From Paraburkholderia sejongensis (GTDB lineage: Bacteria > Pseudomonadota > Gammaproteobacteria > Burkholderiales > Burkholderiaceae), in contig NZ_JAJITD010000003.1 of the NCBI RefSeq assembly GCF_020880815.1, forward strand, positions 1 through 64,000: DNA of 64,000 nt, read 5' to 3'. Of the stretch, positions 16,807-26,846 are shown in pieces. Every line of letters begins with the position of its first letter. Positions within the stretch are counted from its first letter, which is position 1. The position numbers and the translations under genes were made by a program. A model generated the notes under the pieces. The model had not been told where the DNA came from, ran no database searches, and saw nothing but the letters and a program-made list of their open reading frames with translations.

Positions 16807-17252
16807 TGCCATCTCCCTTCTGTTGCATGCCCCGGCAAACCGGCGTTGGGTTGTTTTGTCAGGAGGTAAGTTCGGCAACCCGGGGCGACGCTGAGCGAAC
16901 GCTGAGCGCGTTTTGACACCACGCATAAAGCGATGGTACTGGCTCACGACCGCATTACAAGGCGATGGCGGATGGATATTCTCGAATGGCGAACGGATGC
17001 CAGCCGTCGCTGGACGGGACGTGCGGGTTGGGCGCGATGCGCGTCGGCAGGGTGCGCAATGGCTGCGAGCGACGAGAAACACCTTGCCGTTGGCTTGGTA
17101 AACGACGCAAAATTCATAACGTTATCTATACATAACTTTAACACGGTAAATCTATATAAAGTTATGTATACATAACTTTAAACGCGGTGGCTTATCGTTT
17201 TGTATATGATACGTTATAGAGAAATTTCCATATAAAGTTACATATAGCGAAC
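16807..17252. other. Intergenic region, hipBA control region in its right half
   Basis: 446 bases. The left ~270 bases are ordinary and show no convincing gene. From about 17105 the sequence becomes very AT-rich and carries the repeated operator described separately, followed by probable -35/-10 material for hipB. Confidence 0.6.
17113..17246 (+). promoter_or_regulatory. HipB operator cluster with a perfect 24-bp palindrome
   Basis: The core at 17157-17180 is TAAAGTTATGTA followed by its exact reverse complement TACATAACTTTA. A half-copy TATACATAACTTTA lies at 17127-17140 and another, TATAAAGTTACATATA, at 17231-17246 just before the hipB ATG at 17253. Repeated operators in front of the antitoxin gene are the standard autoregulatory arrangement of HipB, which the HipA partner usually strengthens. 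The sequence differs from the E. coli TATCC-N8-GGATA operator. Confidence 0.75.
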
Positions 17253-17567
17253 ATGAACCTTGCCGAACTAGGTGCAACATTCCGCGACGCCCGCCTCGCG
17301 GGAAATCTCACCCAACAGCAGGTCGCCGACCTGAGCGGGGTACCGCGTTCGCGCATCAGCCTGTTCGAGTCCGGCATGCTGGCGGAGCTTGGCGCGGTCA
17401 AGATGCTCAGCCTGTTCGACGCGGTCGGGCTCGAACTGCTCGCGCGGCGCCGCGGCCATCGGCGCACTCTCGACGACGTTCTGCACGAGCGTGAAGAATC
17501 CGGCGGCGCTCCAACCGGCCGGCGGCGCGTGCGGCCGCGCAGGAATACTTCGGACCGCCAATCATGA
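17253..17567 (+). CDS. hipB: HipB-like antitoxin, XRE family
   Basis: 104 residues. XRE helix-turn-helix in the first 65 (LGATFRDARLAGNLTQQQVADLSGVPRSRISLFESGMLAELGAVKMLSLFDAVGLELL). The basic C-terminal tail is likely flexible, as in HipB. ATGA overlap with hipA (17564-17567) couples translation. Binds the palindromes upstream and neutralises HipA. Confidence 0.88.
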   Translation: MNLAELGATFRDARLAGNLTQQQVADLSGVPRSRISLFESGMLAELGAVKMLSLFDAVGLELLARRRGHRRTLDDVLHEREESGGAPTGRRRVRPRRNTSDRQS

Positions 17568-18886
17568 GTCGCGACGGTCTCGATGTCTACGTCGGCGGAC
17601 AGTTGGTCGGCACGCTTGCACAAGAGGCGGACCGCTACGTTTTTACGTACCTGCCTCAGGCCGAGGAAGCGAATCAGGTGTCGCTGTTGATGCCGGTGCG
17701 CGCGCAGTCGTACGTATGGCCGCGCCTGCATCCGTTCTTTCAGATGAATCTTCCCGAGGGCGCGAAGAAGGAGATTCTGATCCGCCAGTTGGGCCCGCAC
17801 GCGGATGTCAGCGATTTCGGCCTGCTTGCGCTGACGGGTGCGAACACGATCGGGCGTGTGCAGGTGGTGCCGCGCGGCGCCACGCCGGCAGCCGCTGCGA
17901 GCCAGACCAATATGGCGGACTTGCTGGCGTCGACCGACTCGCGCGAAAACCTGCTGCGTCTTCTCGAAGCCGGCGTGACCGAAGGCGTCTCCGGGGTAAT
18001 GCCTAAGGCGCTGCTGCAGTCGTTCGACAGAGCCACCACATGGACCGACGAGTTCATTCTGAAAACCGGATTCGACGATCTGCCGGGCCTCGCGATCAAC
18101 GAATACCTGTGTCTGGAGGTTGCGCGCCACGCCGGTCTCGAAGTGCCGGACGCGCGCTTGTCCGGCGACGGCCAGGTCGTGGCGGTACGACGCTTCGACC
18201 GCATGGCCGATGGCCGCAAGCTGGCGATGGAGGATTACTGCGCGCTGAAGGGCCTCGATCCCGTCGATAAATACAAAGGCACGCTCGAAATTCTGGAAAC
18301 GCTGACCAAAGCCTACGTTCCGCGCGAGCAATTGAAGGACAACGCGCGGCGTCTATTCACGCTGCTGTTGCTCAACTATGCGATCCATAACCAGGATGCA
18401 CATCTGAAGAACTTTGCGCTCGTGTACACGGGCCGCGACGACGTGCGGCTCGCACCGGTCTACGACGTTCTCAGCGGCACCGCCTACCGGCAATACGCGA
18501 CGGCGCTTCCCGCGCTGCCTTTGAAGGGCAAGCGGGTGTGGGCGTCGGGCGCGCTGCTTCAGACTTACGGCGGCGCGCGGCTCGGCCTGAGCAAAACCGA
18601 CATGAACGACGCGGTCGAGCGGGTCACGTCGGCGATCCATCGGGTCACGCCAATGGTGTCGGAATTGGCCGACCAGTACCCGGATTTCCGCGAGGTCGCC
18701 AAGCGCATGCTGGACGCGTGGGCGAGTGGTCTGAACGACATCAAACCCGACTCGCGGCCGGGCAAATACCAACCGGCGCCGCTCCGAGAGCAAATGGGGA
18801 TGTCGGACGGAAGTCCGGATCGGGCGCGCAAGGAGGCGAATCCCTATGCCAATCCGGACGGTGCGTTCAGTCATAAATCCAGGTAG
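17564..18886 (+). CDS. hipA: HipA-like serine/threonine kinase toxin
   Basis: 440 residues, standard for HipA. N-terminal HipA_N domain (VYVGGQLVGTLAQEADRYVFTYLP), central ATP region (GVSGVMPKALL; FILKTGFDDLPGLAINEYLCLEVARHAGLEVPDARL), catalytic loop NQDAHLKNF with Asp278 and Asn283, and YDVLSGTAY as the metal-binding Asp segment. E. coli HipA phosphorylates glutamyl-tRNA synthetase and induces persistence. All key residues seem present, so the toxin is probably active. Confidence 0.92.
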   Translation: MSRDGLDVYVGGQLVGTLAQEADRYVFTYLPQAEEANQVSLLMPVRAQSYVWPRLHPFFQMNLPEGAKKEILIRQLGPHADVSDFGLLALTGANTIGRVQVVPRGATPAAAASQTNMADLLASTDSRENLLRLLEAGVTEGVSGVMPKALLQSFDRATTWTDEFILKTGFDDLPGLAINEYLCLEVARHAGLEVPDARLSGDGQVVAVRRFDRMADGRKLAMEDYCALKGLDPVDKYKGTLEILETLTKAYVPREQLKDNARRLFTLLLLNYAIHNQDAHLKNFALVYTGRDDVRLAPVYDVLSGTAYRQYATALPALPLKGKRVWASGALLQTYGGARLGLSKTDMNDAVERVTSAIHRVTPMVSELADQYPDFREVAKRMLDAWASGLNDIKPDSRPGKYQPAPLREQMGMSDGSPDRARKEANPYANPDGAFSHKSR

Positions 18887-19044
18887 GCCGCTGCCGCGGC
18901 GTCGTGCTTCGCCACGTGTACACGCTTTTGCGGTGCAGGCCCGGCTTTTGCGCGGCATCTGCGGGGGGACGCTCCGAGCGAGCGGCCGATGGACGAAACG
19001 ACTGGATTTGACGGTCGGTGTGAGCGGATCGTCAGGAGGGCAGA

Positions 19045-19419
19045 ATGTCAATCCACGCGAAGGTAACCCGGTGGCGCAATGTCGGCCGCTTTTGCGTCGA
19101 ACGGGTGGGCGACTATAGCGAGCTGTTGGCGCTGGAAATCGACGAGACACGCCGGCGTCTGGTCCGCGAGTTGAGCGCACTCGTCGCCTTGGCGGTCGGA
19201 GGGCTGTTCACACTGTCGTTTCTTTGTATCGCCATCATTGCCACCGCCTGGCAGACCCGCTACTTCCTGACAGTGGTGTGGGCTGTGGCTGCCGTGTGGT
19301 TCCTCGTCTGCATCGTCGCACTGCTGGTGATGCGGACGCAGAAGCCGACCGAATCGATCCATGTACTGAAGAGCGAGATTGACAGCGATCTCGACGCGCT
19401 CCGGGAGGCGCTCAAATGA
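19045..19419 (+). CDS. YqjE-like phage-holin-superfamily membrane protein
   Basis: 124 residues with GGAGGG just upstream. Amphipathic N-terminal helix (VGDYSELLALEIDETRRRLVRELSALVAL) followed by two membrane helices (~50-72 and ~78-100), the YqjE/Actinobacterial holin-III-like layout. In enterobacteria YqjE sits between YqjD and YqjK; here the YqjK-like gene follows with a 4-base overlap but no YqjD/ElaB (DUF883) gene is present upstream. Confidence 0.75.
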   Translation: MSIHAKVTRWRNVGRFCVERVGDYSELLALEIDETRRRLVRELSALVALAVGGLFTLSFLCIAIIATAWQTRYFLTVVWAVAAVWFLVCIVALLVMRTQKPTESIHVLKSEIDSDLDALREALK

Positions 19420-19715
19420 ATTCCAGACATACGCATGAAGTCGCTCGGGTGGCGGTCCTCGAACGCATGGAAGCCTCGCGGCACGCGTTGCTGCTGGCCA
19501 ATCGCGCGCTCGCGTTGCCGGGGCCGCGCTCGCCCGTGCGCACCTCAGCCGTCAACGTGATTAGTTCGCTCGCCGAAGTACCGCACGTGACGACGGTCCT
19601 CGCGGTGATGCTCGGCGTGCTGGTGCTGGGGCCGCGTCGCGCGCTGTCGATCGCGAGTCGCAGCGGTCTGTCAGCGTGGATCGCGAGGAGCGTGCGGCGG
19701 TCGGTGCCGGGTTGA
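19416..19715 (+). CDS. YqjK-like small membrane protein
   Basis: 99 residues, ATGA overlap with the preceding gene. Charged N-terminus, one hydrophobic segment at ~61-80 (VTTVLAVMLGVLVLGPRRAL) and a basic end (ARSVRRSVPG). The position after a YqjE-like gene supports a YqjK-like annotation; sequence evidence alone is weak. Confidence 0.6.
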   Translation: MNSRHTHEVARVAVLERMEASRHALLLANRALALPGPRSPVRTSAVNVISSLAEVPHVTTVLAVMLGVLVLGPRRALSIASRSGLSAWIARSVRRSVPG

Positions 19716-19776
19716 CAGGAGCGGGGCGGGGCGCCGGCGGGGACGGCCGGCGCCGTTTCGTTTCGTTCGTTTCGCG

Positions 19777-21408
19777 TTATGCGCTGCGCGCGAGTTCGCC
19801 CGTACCTGTATCGAAGCTTGCTTCGCCGCGCGCCTGCCGCCCCTTTGCGGACGCCGCGGTTCTCGTGCGCGTTGGTGCTTTGCGCACGCGCAGATCGCGA
19901 GGCGCGGGGCGTGCATCGACGAGCTGCGCGTACAAAGCCAGATAGTTCGACGTCGACCGTTCCCACCCCGAGTCGCGGCTCATCGCGTTTCGCTGCAATG
20001 CATGCCAGGCCGCTGGCCGCACGAATGCGGCGAGCGCGCGCTCCATTGCATGCACGACGTCGTGCGGCTGGTCGCCGTCGAACAGGACGCCGGTCGCGCA
20101 GGTTTCGTCGCGCGCCTCGTGCGGCGCGTAGTCGACGATCGTATCGGCAAGGCCGCCGACGCGCGACGCCACCGGAATCGTGCCGTACCGCATTGCATAG
20201 AGCTGCGTCAGTCCGCACGGCTCGAAGCGGCTGCCATGCAGCAGGATATCCGCGCCCGCGTGCAGCGCGTGCGCACGGCGCTCGTCGTAGCCGATCTGCA
20301 CTCCGACGCGGCCGGGCCACGCGGCGGCCAGTTCCTGCATCGCGTGTTCGAGGCCGTGCTCGCCCTGGCCGAGGACCGCAAACTGCAGGCGCGGATGCTG
20401 TTGCAGGAGAGTCGGCAGCGCGCGTACCGCCACGTCGGCCATTTTCTGTTCGGTCAGACGGCTGCCGATCGCCACGAGCGGCGCAAACGGATCGCGTGTC
20501 AAACCGAACGCCTGTTGCAACTCGCGTTTGCACGCATGCTTGCCGGCCGTGTCATCGACGCGATACCGGCGCGCGATCAGCGGATCCGTCGCCGGGTTCC
20601 AAACCGACGTATCGATGCCATTGACGATGCCGCTGAGTTTCGTTTGCTGCGCTTGCAGCACGCCTTCCATGCCATGCCCGAAGTGCGGGGTGACGATTTC
20701 GTGCGCATAGCGCTGGCTCACGGTCGTCACCCGATCCGCGTGAACGATGCCGGCTTTCATCATGCTTAGCAGCCCGTAAAACTCGATGCTGCGTTCGTCG
20801 GTCAACGCGGGGACGAGCAGTTCGGGCGGCACGCCGATCCAGCTGCCCATCGCGAGTGGATGGTTGCCCTGGAACGCGAGGTTGTGAATCGTGAACACGC
20901 TTTTCGCCGCGACGCCCGCGACGCGCAGATACAGCGGCGTGAGGCCCGCATGCCAATCGTGCGCATGCACGATGTCGGGGCGTTTCAGGTTGCGCACGCC
21001 GCGCGCGATGCGCGTGGCCGCTGCCGCTAGCGACGCGAACCGTGTCAGGTTATCGAGGTAGTCGCGTCCGTGCGGATCGCGGTACAGGCCTTCGCGCGCG
21101 AACAGATGATCCATTTGCAGCAGCAGGACGGTGACGCCGCTGTCGGGCATCTGTCCGCGCAGCAGCCGCGCGTCGCCGCCGGGCAGGCCTGTCATGCGCG
21201 CAACCGGGACGACGTCGACGGCGCCCTCGAGCGCGGCCGGATACGCGGGCATCAATATCGACACCTCCACGCCCGCATCGCGCAACGCGGCGGCGTAGGC
21301 GCTGACCATATCGCCAAGGCCGCCCGTTTTGGCCAGTGGAAAGGCTTCTGAAGCGACAAGCAGGACGTTAAGCGGCAAGGTGGCCCCCAGGAAAGACGCA
21401 GTTTGCAC
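19777..21408 (-). CDS. glgA: Glycogen synthase (ADP-glucose type)
   Basis: 543 residues. GT5 N-terminal half with ADP-glucose motif KTGGLGDM (residues 27-34), HAHDWHAGL and FTIHNLAFQGN; GT1-type C-terminal half with IGSRLTEQKMADV, HGSRFEPCGLTQLYAMRYGTIPVASRVGGLADTI, including the E-x7-E region. Synthesises alpha-1,4-glucan from ADP-glucose. A ~45-residue basic tail after the catalytic core (KAPTRTRTAASAKGRQARG) is extra. No other glg genes are in the window. Confidence 0.93.
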   Translation of the reverse strand: MQTASFLGATLPLNVLLVASEAFPLAKTGGLGDMVSAYAAALRDAGVEVSILMPAYPAALEGAVDVVPVARMTGLPGGDARLLRGQMPDSGVTVLLLQMDHLFAREGLYRDPHGRDYLDNLTRFASLAAAATRIARGVRNLKRPDIVHAHDWHAGLTPLYLRVAGVAAKSVFTIHNLAFQGNHPLAMGSWIGVPPELLVPALTDERSIEFYGLLSMMKAGIVHADRVTTVSQRYAHEIVTPHFGHGMEGVLQAQQTKLSGIVNGIDTSVWNPATDPLIARRYRVDDTAGKHACKRELQQAFGLTRDPFAPLVAIGSRLTEQKMADVAVRALPTLLQQHPRLQFAVLGQGEHGLEHAMQELAAAWPGRVGVQIGYDERRAHALHAGADILLHGSRFEPCGLTQLYAMRYGTIPVASRVGGLADTIVDYAPHEARDETCATGVLFDGDQPHDVVHAMERALAAFVRPAAWHALQRNAMSRDSGWERSTSNYLALYAQLVDARPAPRDLRVRKAPTRTRTAASAKGRQARGEASFDTGTGELARSA

Positions 21409-21805
21409 TTGTGCGGTGCGGCGAAAGGACAGGGCAATCGGAGAGCAAGCGGTGTGCCTGGGGGCGGGGGTTTAGCGGCGGGGAGTTGATGCAGTGGCGA
21501 GGGCGTTGGCCGCTGGCTAGGGGTGCGCCGCGCTCGCTAATCGCAGGGGCGCGAGGCGGTTGGCGAATCTTCGGTTTGCTGGGACCGAGCTATTGCGTGA
21601 ACGCGACTGGACAGGGGTGTTGTGCAAAATTTGCCAGGCGACAGGCGACTTCTTGCAGCCTCTTACTGGCGGCGGATGGCACGCTTGTTCGTGACTCGGA
21701 AGCAAAAAAAAGCGCCGCAGGCATTAAGCCTGCGGCGCCATCGCCATCGCACTACGACGCGAACCCTACATCAATCTCACCACGTCATAGTCAACAGCAC
21801 GCGAT
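21409..21805. other. Intergenic region, terminator only
   Basis: 397 bases between the glgA start and the acnB stop. Apart from the acnB terminator at 21704-21738 I see no gene; open frames here lack starts or motifs. Confidence 0.6.
21704..21738 (-). terminator. Rho-independent terminator of acnB
   Basis: Perfect 11-bp stem GCGCCGCAGGC (21712-21722) and GCCTGCGGCGC (21728-21738), 5-base loop, followed on the minus strand by eight T (A-run 21704-21711). It lies 68 bases beyond the acnB stop. Confidence 0.92.
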
Positions 21806-24391
21806 TTACATCTCGACGGTATCGGCCACTTCCTTGAAGTCCTCGATCTGGTCGAAGTTCATGTACTGATAAATCTTGTCGCCGTTCGCGTTCAGCACGC
21901 CCATGTCGGCCATGTACTCGTCCTTGGTCGGGATCTTGCCCAGACGCGAGCAGATCGCCGCCAGTTCCGCCGAGCCGAGGTACACGTTCGTGTTCTTGCC
22001 CAGACGGTTCGGGAAGTTACGGGTCGACGTCGACATCACCGTCGCGCCTTCGCGCACCTGTGCCTGGTTACCCATGCACAGCGAGCAGCCCGGCATTTCG
22101 GTACGGGCGCCAGCGGTGCCGAACACGCCATAGTGACCCTCTTCGGTCAGCTGCTTCTGGTCCATCTTGGTCGGCGGCGCGACCCACAGCTTGACCGGAA
22201 TGTCGCGCTTGCCTTCGAGCAGCTTCGACGCCGCACGGAAGTGACCGATGTTGGTCATGCACGAACCGATGAACACTTCGTCGATCTTCGCGCCGGCCAC
22301 GTCCGACAGCGTCTTCACGTCGTCCGGATCGTTCGGGCAGGCGACGATTGGCTCATGCACGTCGGCCAGATCGATTTCGATCACGGCAGCGTACTCGGCG
22401 TCCGCGTCCGGTTGCAGCAATTGCGGATCGGCCAGCCATGCTTCCATTGCCTTGATACGGCGTTGCAGGCTGCGCGGATCCTGGTAGCCCTGGGCGATCA
22501 TCCACTTGAGCAGCGTGACGTTGCTGTTCAGGTACTCGATGATCGGTTCCTTGTTCAGGTGCACCGTGCAACCGGCGGCCGAACGCTCCGCCGACGCATC
22601 CGACAGTTCGAACGCTTGCTCGACCTTCAGATCGGGCAGGCCTTCGATTTCCAAAATGCGGCCGGAGAAGATGTTCTTCTTGCCTTGCTTGGCAACCGTC
22701 AGCATGCCTTGCTTGATCGCGTACAGCGGGATCGCGTTGACGAGGTCACGCAGCGTGACGCCCGGCTGCATCTTGCCCTTGAAGCGGACCAGCACCGATT
22801 CCGGCATGTCGAGCGGCATCGTGCCGGTGGCTGCCGCGAATGCGACCAGACCCGAACCAGCCGGGAAGCTGATGCCGATCGGGAAGCGGGTGTGCGAGTC
22901 GCCGCCGGTGCCGACGGTGTCGGGCAGCAGCATGCGGTTCAGCCACGAGTGGATCACGCCGTCGCCCGGACGCAGCGCGATACCGCCGCGCGTGCTGATG
23001 AAGTTCGGCAGCGTGTGGTGGGTCTTCACGTCGACCGGCTTGGGGTAAGCGGCGGTGTGGCAGAACGACTGCATCACGAGGTCGGCCGAGAAGCCGAGGC
23101 ACGCGAGGTCTTTCAGTTCGTCGCGGGTCATCGGGCCGGTGGTGTCCTGCGAGCCGACCGAGGTCATCTTCGGTTCGCAGTAAGTGCCCGGGCGCACGCC
23201 CTGGCCTTCCGGCAGACCGCAGGCGCGACCGACCATCTTCTGCGCGAGCGAGAAACCCTTGCCGCTGTCGGCCGGTTGCTGCGGCAGACGGAACAGCGTC
23301 GACGGCGCCAGACCCAGCGCTTCACGCGCCTTGGCGGTCAGGCCGCGGCCGATGATCAGCGGAATCCGGCCGCCGGCGCGCACTTCGTCGAACAGCACGT
23401 CCGACTTCACCTGGAATTCGGCGATCACTGCGCCGTTCTTCAGTGCCTTGCCTTCGTACGGGCGCAGTTCGACCACGTCGCCCATTTCCATCTGCGACAC
23501 GTCGAGTTCGATCGGCAGCGCGCCGGCGTCTTCCATCGTGTTGTAGAAGATCGGGGCGATCTTGCCGCCGAGGCACACGCCGCCGAAGCGCTTGTTCGGG
23601 ATGAAGGGGATGTCTTCACCGGTGAACCACAGCACCGAGTTGGTAGCCGACTTGCGCGAGGAGCCGGTGCCGACCACGTCGCCGACGTAGGCGACGAGGT
23701 GCCCCTTTTCCTTCAGCGATTCGATGAACTTGACCGGGCCGCGCTTGCCGTCTTCTTCCGGCGTGATGCCGGGACGGGCGTTCTTCAGCATCGCCAGCGC
23801 GTGCAGCGGGATGTCCGGGCGGGTGGTTGCGTCCGGTGCCGGCGACAGATCGTCGGTATTGGTTTCGCCGGTCACCTTGAAGACGGTGATGGTCAGGCTT
23901 TGCGGGACTTCCGGACGGCTCGTGAACCATTCGGCGTCGGCCCAGCTTTGCAGCACGGCCTTCGCATTCGCGTTGCCCTGGTCGGCCAGTTCCTTGACGT
24001 CGTGGAACTGGTCGAACATCAGCAGGGTTTTCTTCAGCGCGTCAGCTGCGACGGTGCCCACTGCGGCGTCGGCCAGCAGTTCGATCAGCGGCTGGATGTT
24101 GTAGCCGCCCAGCATCGTGCCGAGCAGTTCGGTGGCGCGCTCGCGCGAGATCAGCGGGCAGGCGGTCTGGCCTTTGGCGACAGCGGCGAGGAAACCGGCC
24201 TTTACGCGAGCGGCTTCGTCGACGCCGGCGGGAACGCGGTTGGTGATCAGGTCGAGCAGGGTCTGCTCTTCGCCGGCCGGCGGATTAGCCAGCAGTTCCA
24301 CCAGCTCGGCGGTTTGCTGGGCCGTCAGCGGCAGGGGGGGAATGCCGAGCGCGGCGCGTGCGGCAACGTGAGCACGAAAGTTTTCAAGCAT
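21806..24391 (-). CDS. acnB: Aconitate hydratase B
   Basis: 861 residues, the usual AcnB length. N-terminal HEAT-like AcnB domain ([22 protein letters not shown]), a swivel domain ([34 protein letters not shown]) and catalytic core. The [4Fe-4S] ligands are in [12 protein letters not shown] and at Cys769 and Cys772 (GCSLCMGNQ), matching E. coli numbering. Interconverts citrate and isocitrate in the TCA cycle, probably also the 2-methylcitrate cycle. Single gene with its own terminator. Confidence 0.97.
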   Translation of the reverse strand: MLENFRAHVAARAALGIPPLPLTAQQTAELVELLANPPAGEEQTLLDLITNRVPAGVDEAARVKAGFLAAVAKGQTACPLISRERATELLGTMLGGYNIQPLIELLADAAVGTVAADALKKTLLMFDQFHDVKELADQGNANAKAVLQSWADAEWFTSRPEVPQSLTITVFKVTGETNTDDLSPAPDATTRPDIPLHALAMLKNARPGITPEEDGKRGPVKFIESLKEKGHLVAYVGDVVGTGSSRKSATNSVLWFTGEDIPFIPNKRFGGVCLGGKIAPIFYNTMEDAGALPIELDVSQMEMGDVVELRPYEGKALKNGAVIAEFQVKSDVLFDEVRAGGRIPLIIGRGLTAKAREALGLAPSTLFRLPQQPADSGKGFSLAQKMVGRACGLPEGQGVRPGTYCEPKMTSVGSQDTTGPMTRDELKDLACLGFSADLVMQSFCHTAAYPKPVDVKTHHTLPNFISTRGGIALRPGDGVIHSWLNRMLLPDTVGTGGDSHTRFPIGISFPAGSGLVAFAAATGTMPLDMPESVLVRFKGKMQPGVTLRDLVNAIPLYAIKQGMLTVAKQGKKNIFSGRILEIEGLPDLKVEQAFELSDASAERSAAGCTVHLNKEPIIEYLNSNVTLLKWMIAQGYQDPRSLQRRIKAMEAWLADPQLLQPDADAEYAAVIEIDLADVHEPIVACPNDPDDVKTLSDVAGAKIDEVFIGSCMTNIGHFRAASKLLEGKRDIPVKLWVAPPTKMDQKQLTEEGHYGVFGTAGARTEMPGCSLCMGNQAQVREGATVMSTSTRNFPNRLGKNTNVYLGSAELAAICSRLGKIPTKDEYMADMGVLNANGDKIYQYMNFDQIEDFKEVADTVEM

Positions 24392-25240
24392 GGGGAACCT
24401 GCTGTATTGCGTTGTAAGGGGAAGACCTTGTCAGGCACTTCGCGGCGGTATTCCAGGTGCAGCTTTGGCCGCGATTTTAAGTGCAATACCTCTATGCGGT
24501 CAAATGTCTTATGTCTTATATAAGAGTTGAAAAGTAAAAGCCGTTGAAAATCAGGGGGATGGGCGGTGGGGGTGCTTTTCGGCGCGCGCTCGGCTCCGCG
24601 GCGCTCTGCCGATGCGCGACGAGTTGGGGCGAGGGGGCTTGGCCGTAATCAGTTTGGGTGCGGCCACCGCATCCGGGCCGGGCGGTGCATACGGGGAAAA
24701 GGTCGCCGAGGTCTGCCCCTGAGAATGAGAACGATATCCAACTTCACGCCGTAATTATTACTTCCTCTTACGCGATTTCAGCCGTTTCCGGCACGTTCCT
24801 CCCTGCAAACGTGAGTTCGGCGCAAAGGTCACCTTTGGCCGCATTTCTGTCGGAAGAATGCGCTTATTTGCAGCCCCACTCTAACGTCGCCGCCCGCGCT
24901 GCCGACATCCAGGTATGTGTTACTTATCGAGGTCTGCGCACTGGGTATAACTTACCGATCAACGTTTTCGCAGTTCCTTTTCGAATGCGCGCGGCTCACT
25001 GCTTTCACGCAGGTCAATCGACAGCCACCCCCGAGCGATCCAGATCCTTCGACGTCAGTCGTGCGCTGAATAACCCGGCGTGCCGCTAACGCCGTGGACG
25101 CACTGCGGGATCGCGGAGCCGGCCATTCAATCAGGAGCGCGAATTAAAAATTGGAAGCGCATTTTGTCGCCCGGTCGAGCCGCGCGACGCGGGCGCGGAC
25201 AGACTGAATTTTGCCGGTTCTCCGGCGACGGATTATTTTT
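24392..25240. other. Long intergenic region upstream of acnB
   Basis: 849 bases between two divergent genes. Near acnB it holds a palindrome (24514-24525). The rest is moderate in GC with short frames on the plus strand (for example ~24658-25089) that lack a ribosome site or family signal; I do not call a gene. It is long enough for a small RNA, but no hairpin with a T-run is obvious. Confidence 0.5.
24514..24525. promoter_or_regulatory. Palindrome TCTTATATAAGA upstream of acnB
   Basis: Perfect 12-bp dyad 123 bases before the acnB start, preceded by a related ATGTCTTATG at 24504-24513, so two copies of GTCTTAT lie in tandem. This looks like a GntR-type operator in the acnB promoter region. 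Confidence 0.45.
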
Positions 25241-26806
25241 GTGATCAACCGACGACAATTTCTCGGCTACCTGACGGCGGCCGCAAGCAGCTCTGTACTG
25301 ATCGCATGCGGCGGCGGGGGCGACAATGAAAGCGAGGCGCTCGCACCCGGCGCCCAAAGCAGCGCGGCGAAAGCCAAGGCGACCGTGTCCGCCTCGGCGA
25401 ACGGCACCACGACGCCGCCGGCGGCGTCGATCGTGGATAAGAGCGGCAATGTGTGGAAAACCTCCAGCGGCTTTATCTACAAGAACGGCACCAAGGATGC
25501 GGGCTCGTACAACGTGGCGCTGCTGCTGTGGTATGGCGGCAGCGTCTACCAGAAAAACACCGGCGGCGACTTTTATCGCTACACCGGGTCCGGCTGGGAG
25601 TATTCGCTCGATCCCCGCATGGGCGGCGTTTCCGCGGACGGCACGACGCTGCCGTCTTCGTCGTACATCATCGACAAGTCCAACAACGTCTGGACGTTGT
25701 CCGCCGGCTACATCTACAGGAACAGCGTGAAGGATCCGTATTCCTATAACGTGAGCCTGTTGTTGTGGTACGGCGGCCTGATCTATCAGTCGGGCACCGG
25801 CGGCCAGTTCTATGTGCTGACCTTCAACGGCAACTGGTTGCCGTGCGCGGACCCGCGGATCGCCGCGGTCGCGACGGCGGGCGCGTTCTACGGCATCAAC
25901 GGCCATCACGACTATCCGTTCACGCCTTCCCAGGTCGTCTCCGCGCTGCGCGGGCTCGGCTGCAACACGTATCGCGTCGGTTGCGTCAACATCCCGGCGA
26001 TGATGAACCCGGTCGTCGCGCTCGCCAGCGCGTTTCAGGCGGCGGGAATGAAACTGTTCACGCTCGTCGATTACGGGCTGCACGACGACCGCGGCATGCT
26101 GTACACCAGCGAATCGGCTGCATACGAGGCGTCGTTCGCCGGCGCCGCCGCGATTGCGACCGCGCTCGCGCCGTATGGCGTGACGATGTACGAATGCGGC
26201 AACGAGTTGACGCGCGACCCGGCGATCATTCTGAATTCGGCGACCGCGGGCAATGGGCGCGGCGACTTCAACAACGCGAACTGGCCGATCATGCGCGGCG
26301 CGATGCTCGGCATGATCGACGGGATCAAGTCGGTGCAGCCGAACGCGAAGTGCGGGATCAACTTCTGCGTCGCGGACATTGCCGCCGCCGATATGCTGTG
26401 GGACGGCATGCAGCCGGATGGCTCGGGCGGCTACCCGAAGGTGCGCTGGGACATCACGACCTGGCACAACTACGAGGCGTACGGCGATATCTTCAACGTT
26501 GGCACCGACGGCGCCGGTCCGGGCTTCAACCTGCCGGTCTATTGCAAGGCGCGCTATGGGGTGCCGTTCATGATCACCGAATGGAATGCGAGTCCTCAGC
26601 AGACCGAAACGTTCCGCTCGACCTACGTCAAGCAGCAACTCGGCGAATTCTATGCGGCGCGCAAGACGAGTGCGATCGAGTCGGTGATGTACTACGAGTT
26701 GACGAGCGGCGACCAGACCTACGGGATCGTCACCGACAGCCTGGTGCCGATCCAGCCGACTTACGGCACGTTCAAGACCTTCGTCGCCGCGCACCCGGAC
26801 AACTAA
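25241..26806 (+). CDS. Tat-type lipoprotein, glycoside hydrolase-like, with two N-terminal repeats
   Basis: 521 residues from GTG 25241, chosen because it starts INRRQFLGYLTAAASSSVLIACGGGG: a twin-arginine motif plus lipobox with Cys23 (a TTG at 25211 would also be possible). Two ~64-residue repeats follow (IVDKSGNVWKTSSGFIYKNG... and IIDKSNNVWTLSAGYIYRNS..., each ending SLDPRM/CADPRI), likely a beta-rich surface or sugar-binding module. The C-terminal ~330 residues read as a (beta/alpha)8 clan GH-A-like hydrolase with acid/base candidate Glu322 in CGNEL and nucleophile candidate Glu447 in ITEWN. Substrate unknown; perhaps a matrix polysaccharide. Alone, without other polysaccharide genes. 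Confidence 0.75.
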   Translation: MINRRQFLGYLTAAASSSVLIACGGGGDNESEALAPGAQSSAAKAKATVSASANGTTTPPAASIVDKSGNVWKTSSGFIYKNGTKDAGSYNVALLLWYGGSVYQKNTGGDFYRYTGSGWEYSLDPRMGGVSADGTTLPSSSYIIDKSNNVWTLSAGYIYRNSVKDPYSYNVSLLLWYGGLIYQSGTGGQFYVLTFNGNWLPCADPRIAAVATAGAFYGINGHHDYPFTPSQVVSALRGLGCNTYRVGCVNIPAMMNPVVALASAFQAAGMKLFTLVDYGLHDDRGMLYTSESAAYEASFAGAAAIATALAPYGVTMYECGNELTRDPAIILNSATAGNGRGDFNNANWPIMRGAMLGMIDGIKSVQPNAKCGINFCVADIAAADMLWDGMQPDGSGGYPKVRWDITTWHNYEAYGDIFNVGTDGAGPGFNLPVYCKARYGVPFMITEWNASPQQTETFRSTYVKQQLGEFYAARKTSAIESVMYYELTSGDQTYGIVTDSLVPIQPTYGTFKTFVAAHPDN

Positions 26807-26846
26807 CCCGCAGTGCGCGGTGGGAGTGAAACGATTGTTTGACACG

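Noticed and set aside
22133..24523. 796-codon plus-strand frame opposite acnB
   Set aside because: Mirror frame of a highly biased GC-rich gene; His/Arg/Asp-rich nonsense without motifs.
24658..25089. 143-codon plus-strand frame in the acnB upstream region
   Set aside because: No ribosome site, no codon bias, no domain; composition reads like non-coding DNA.
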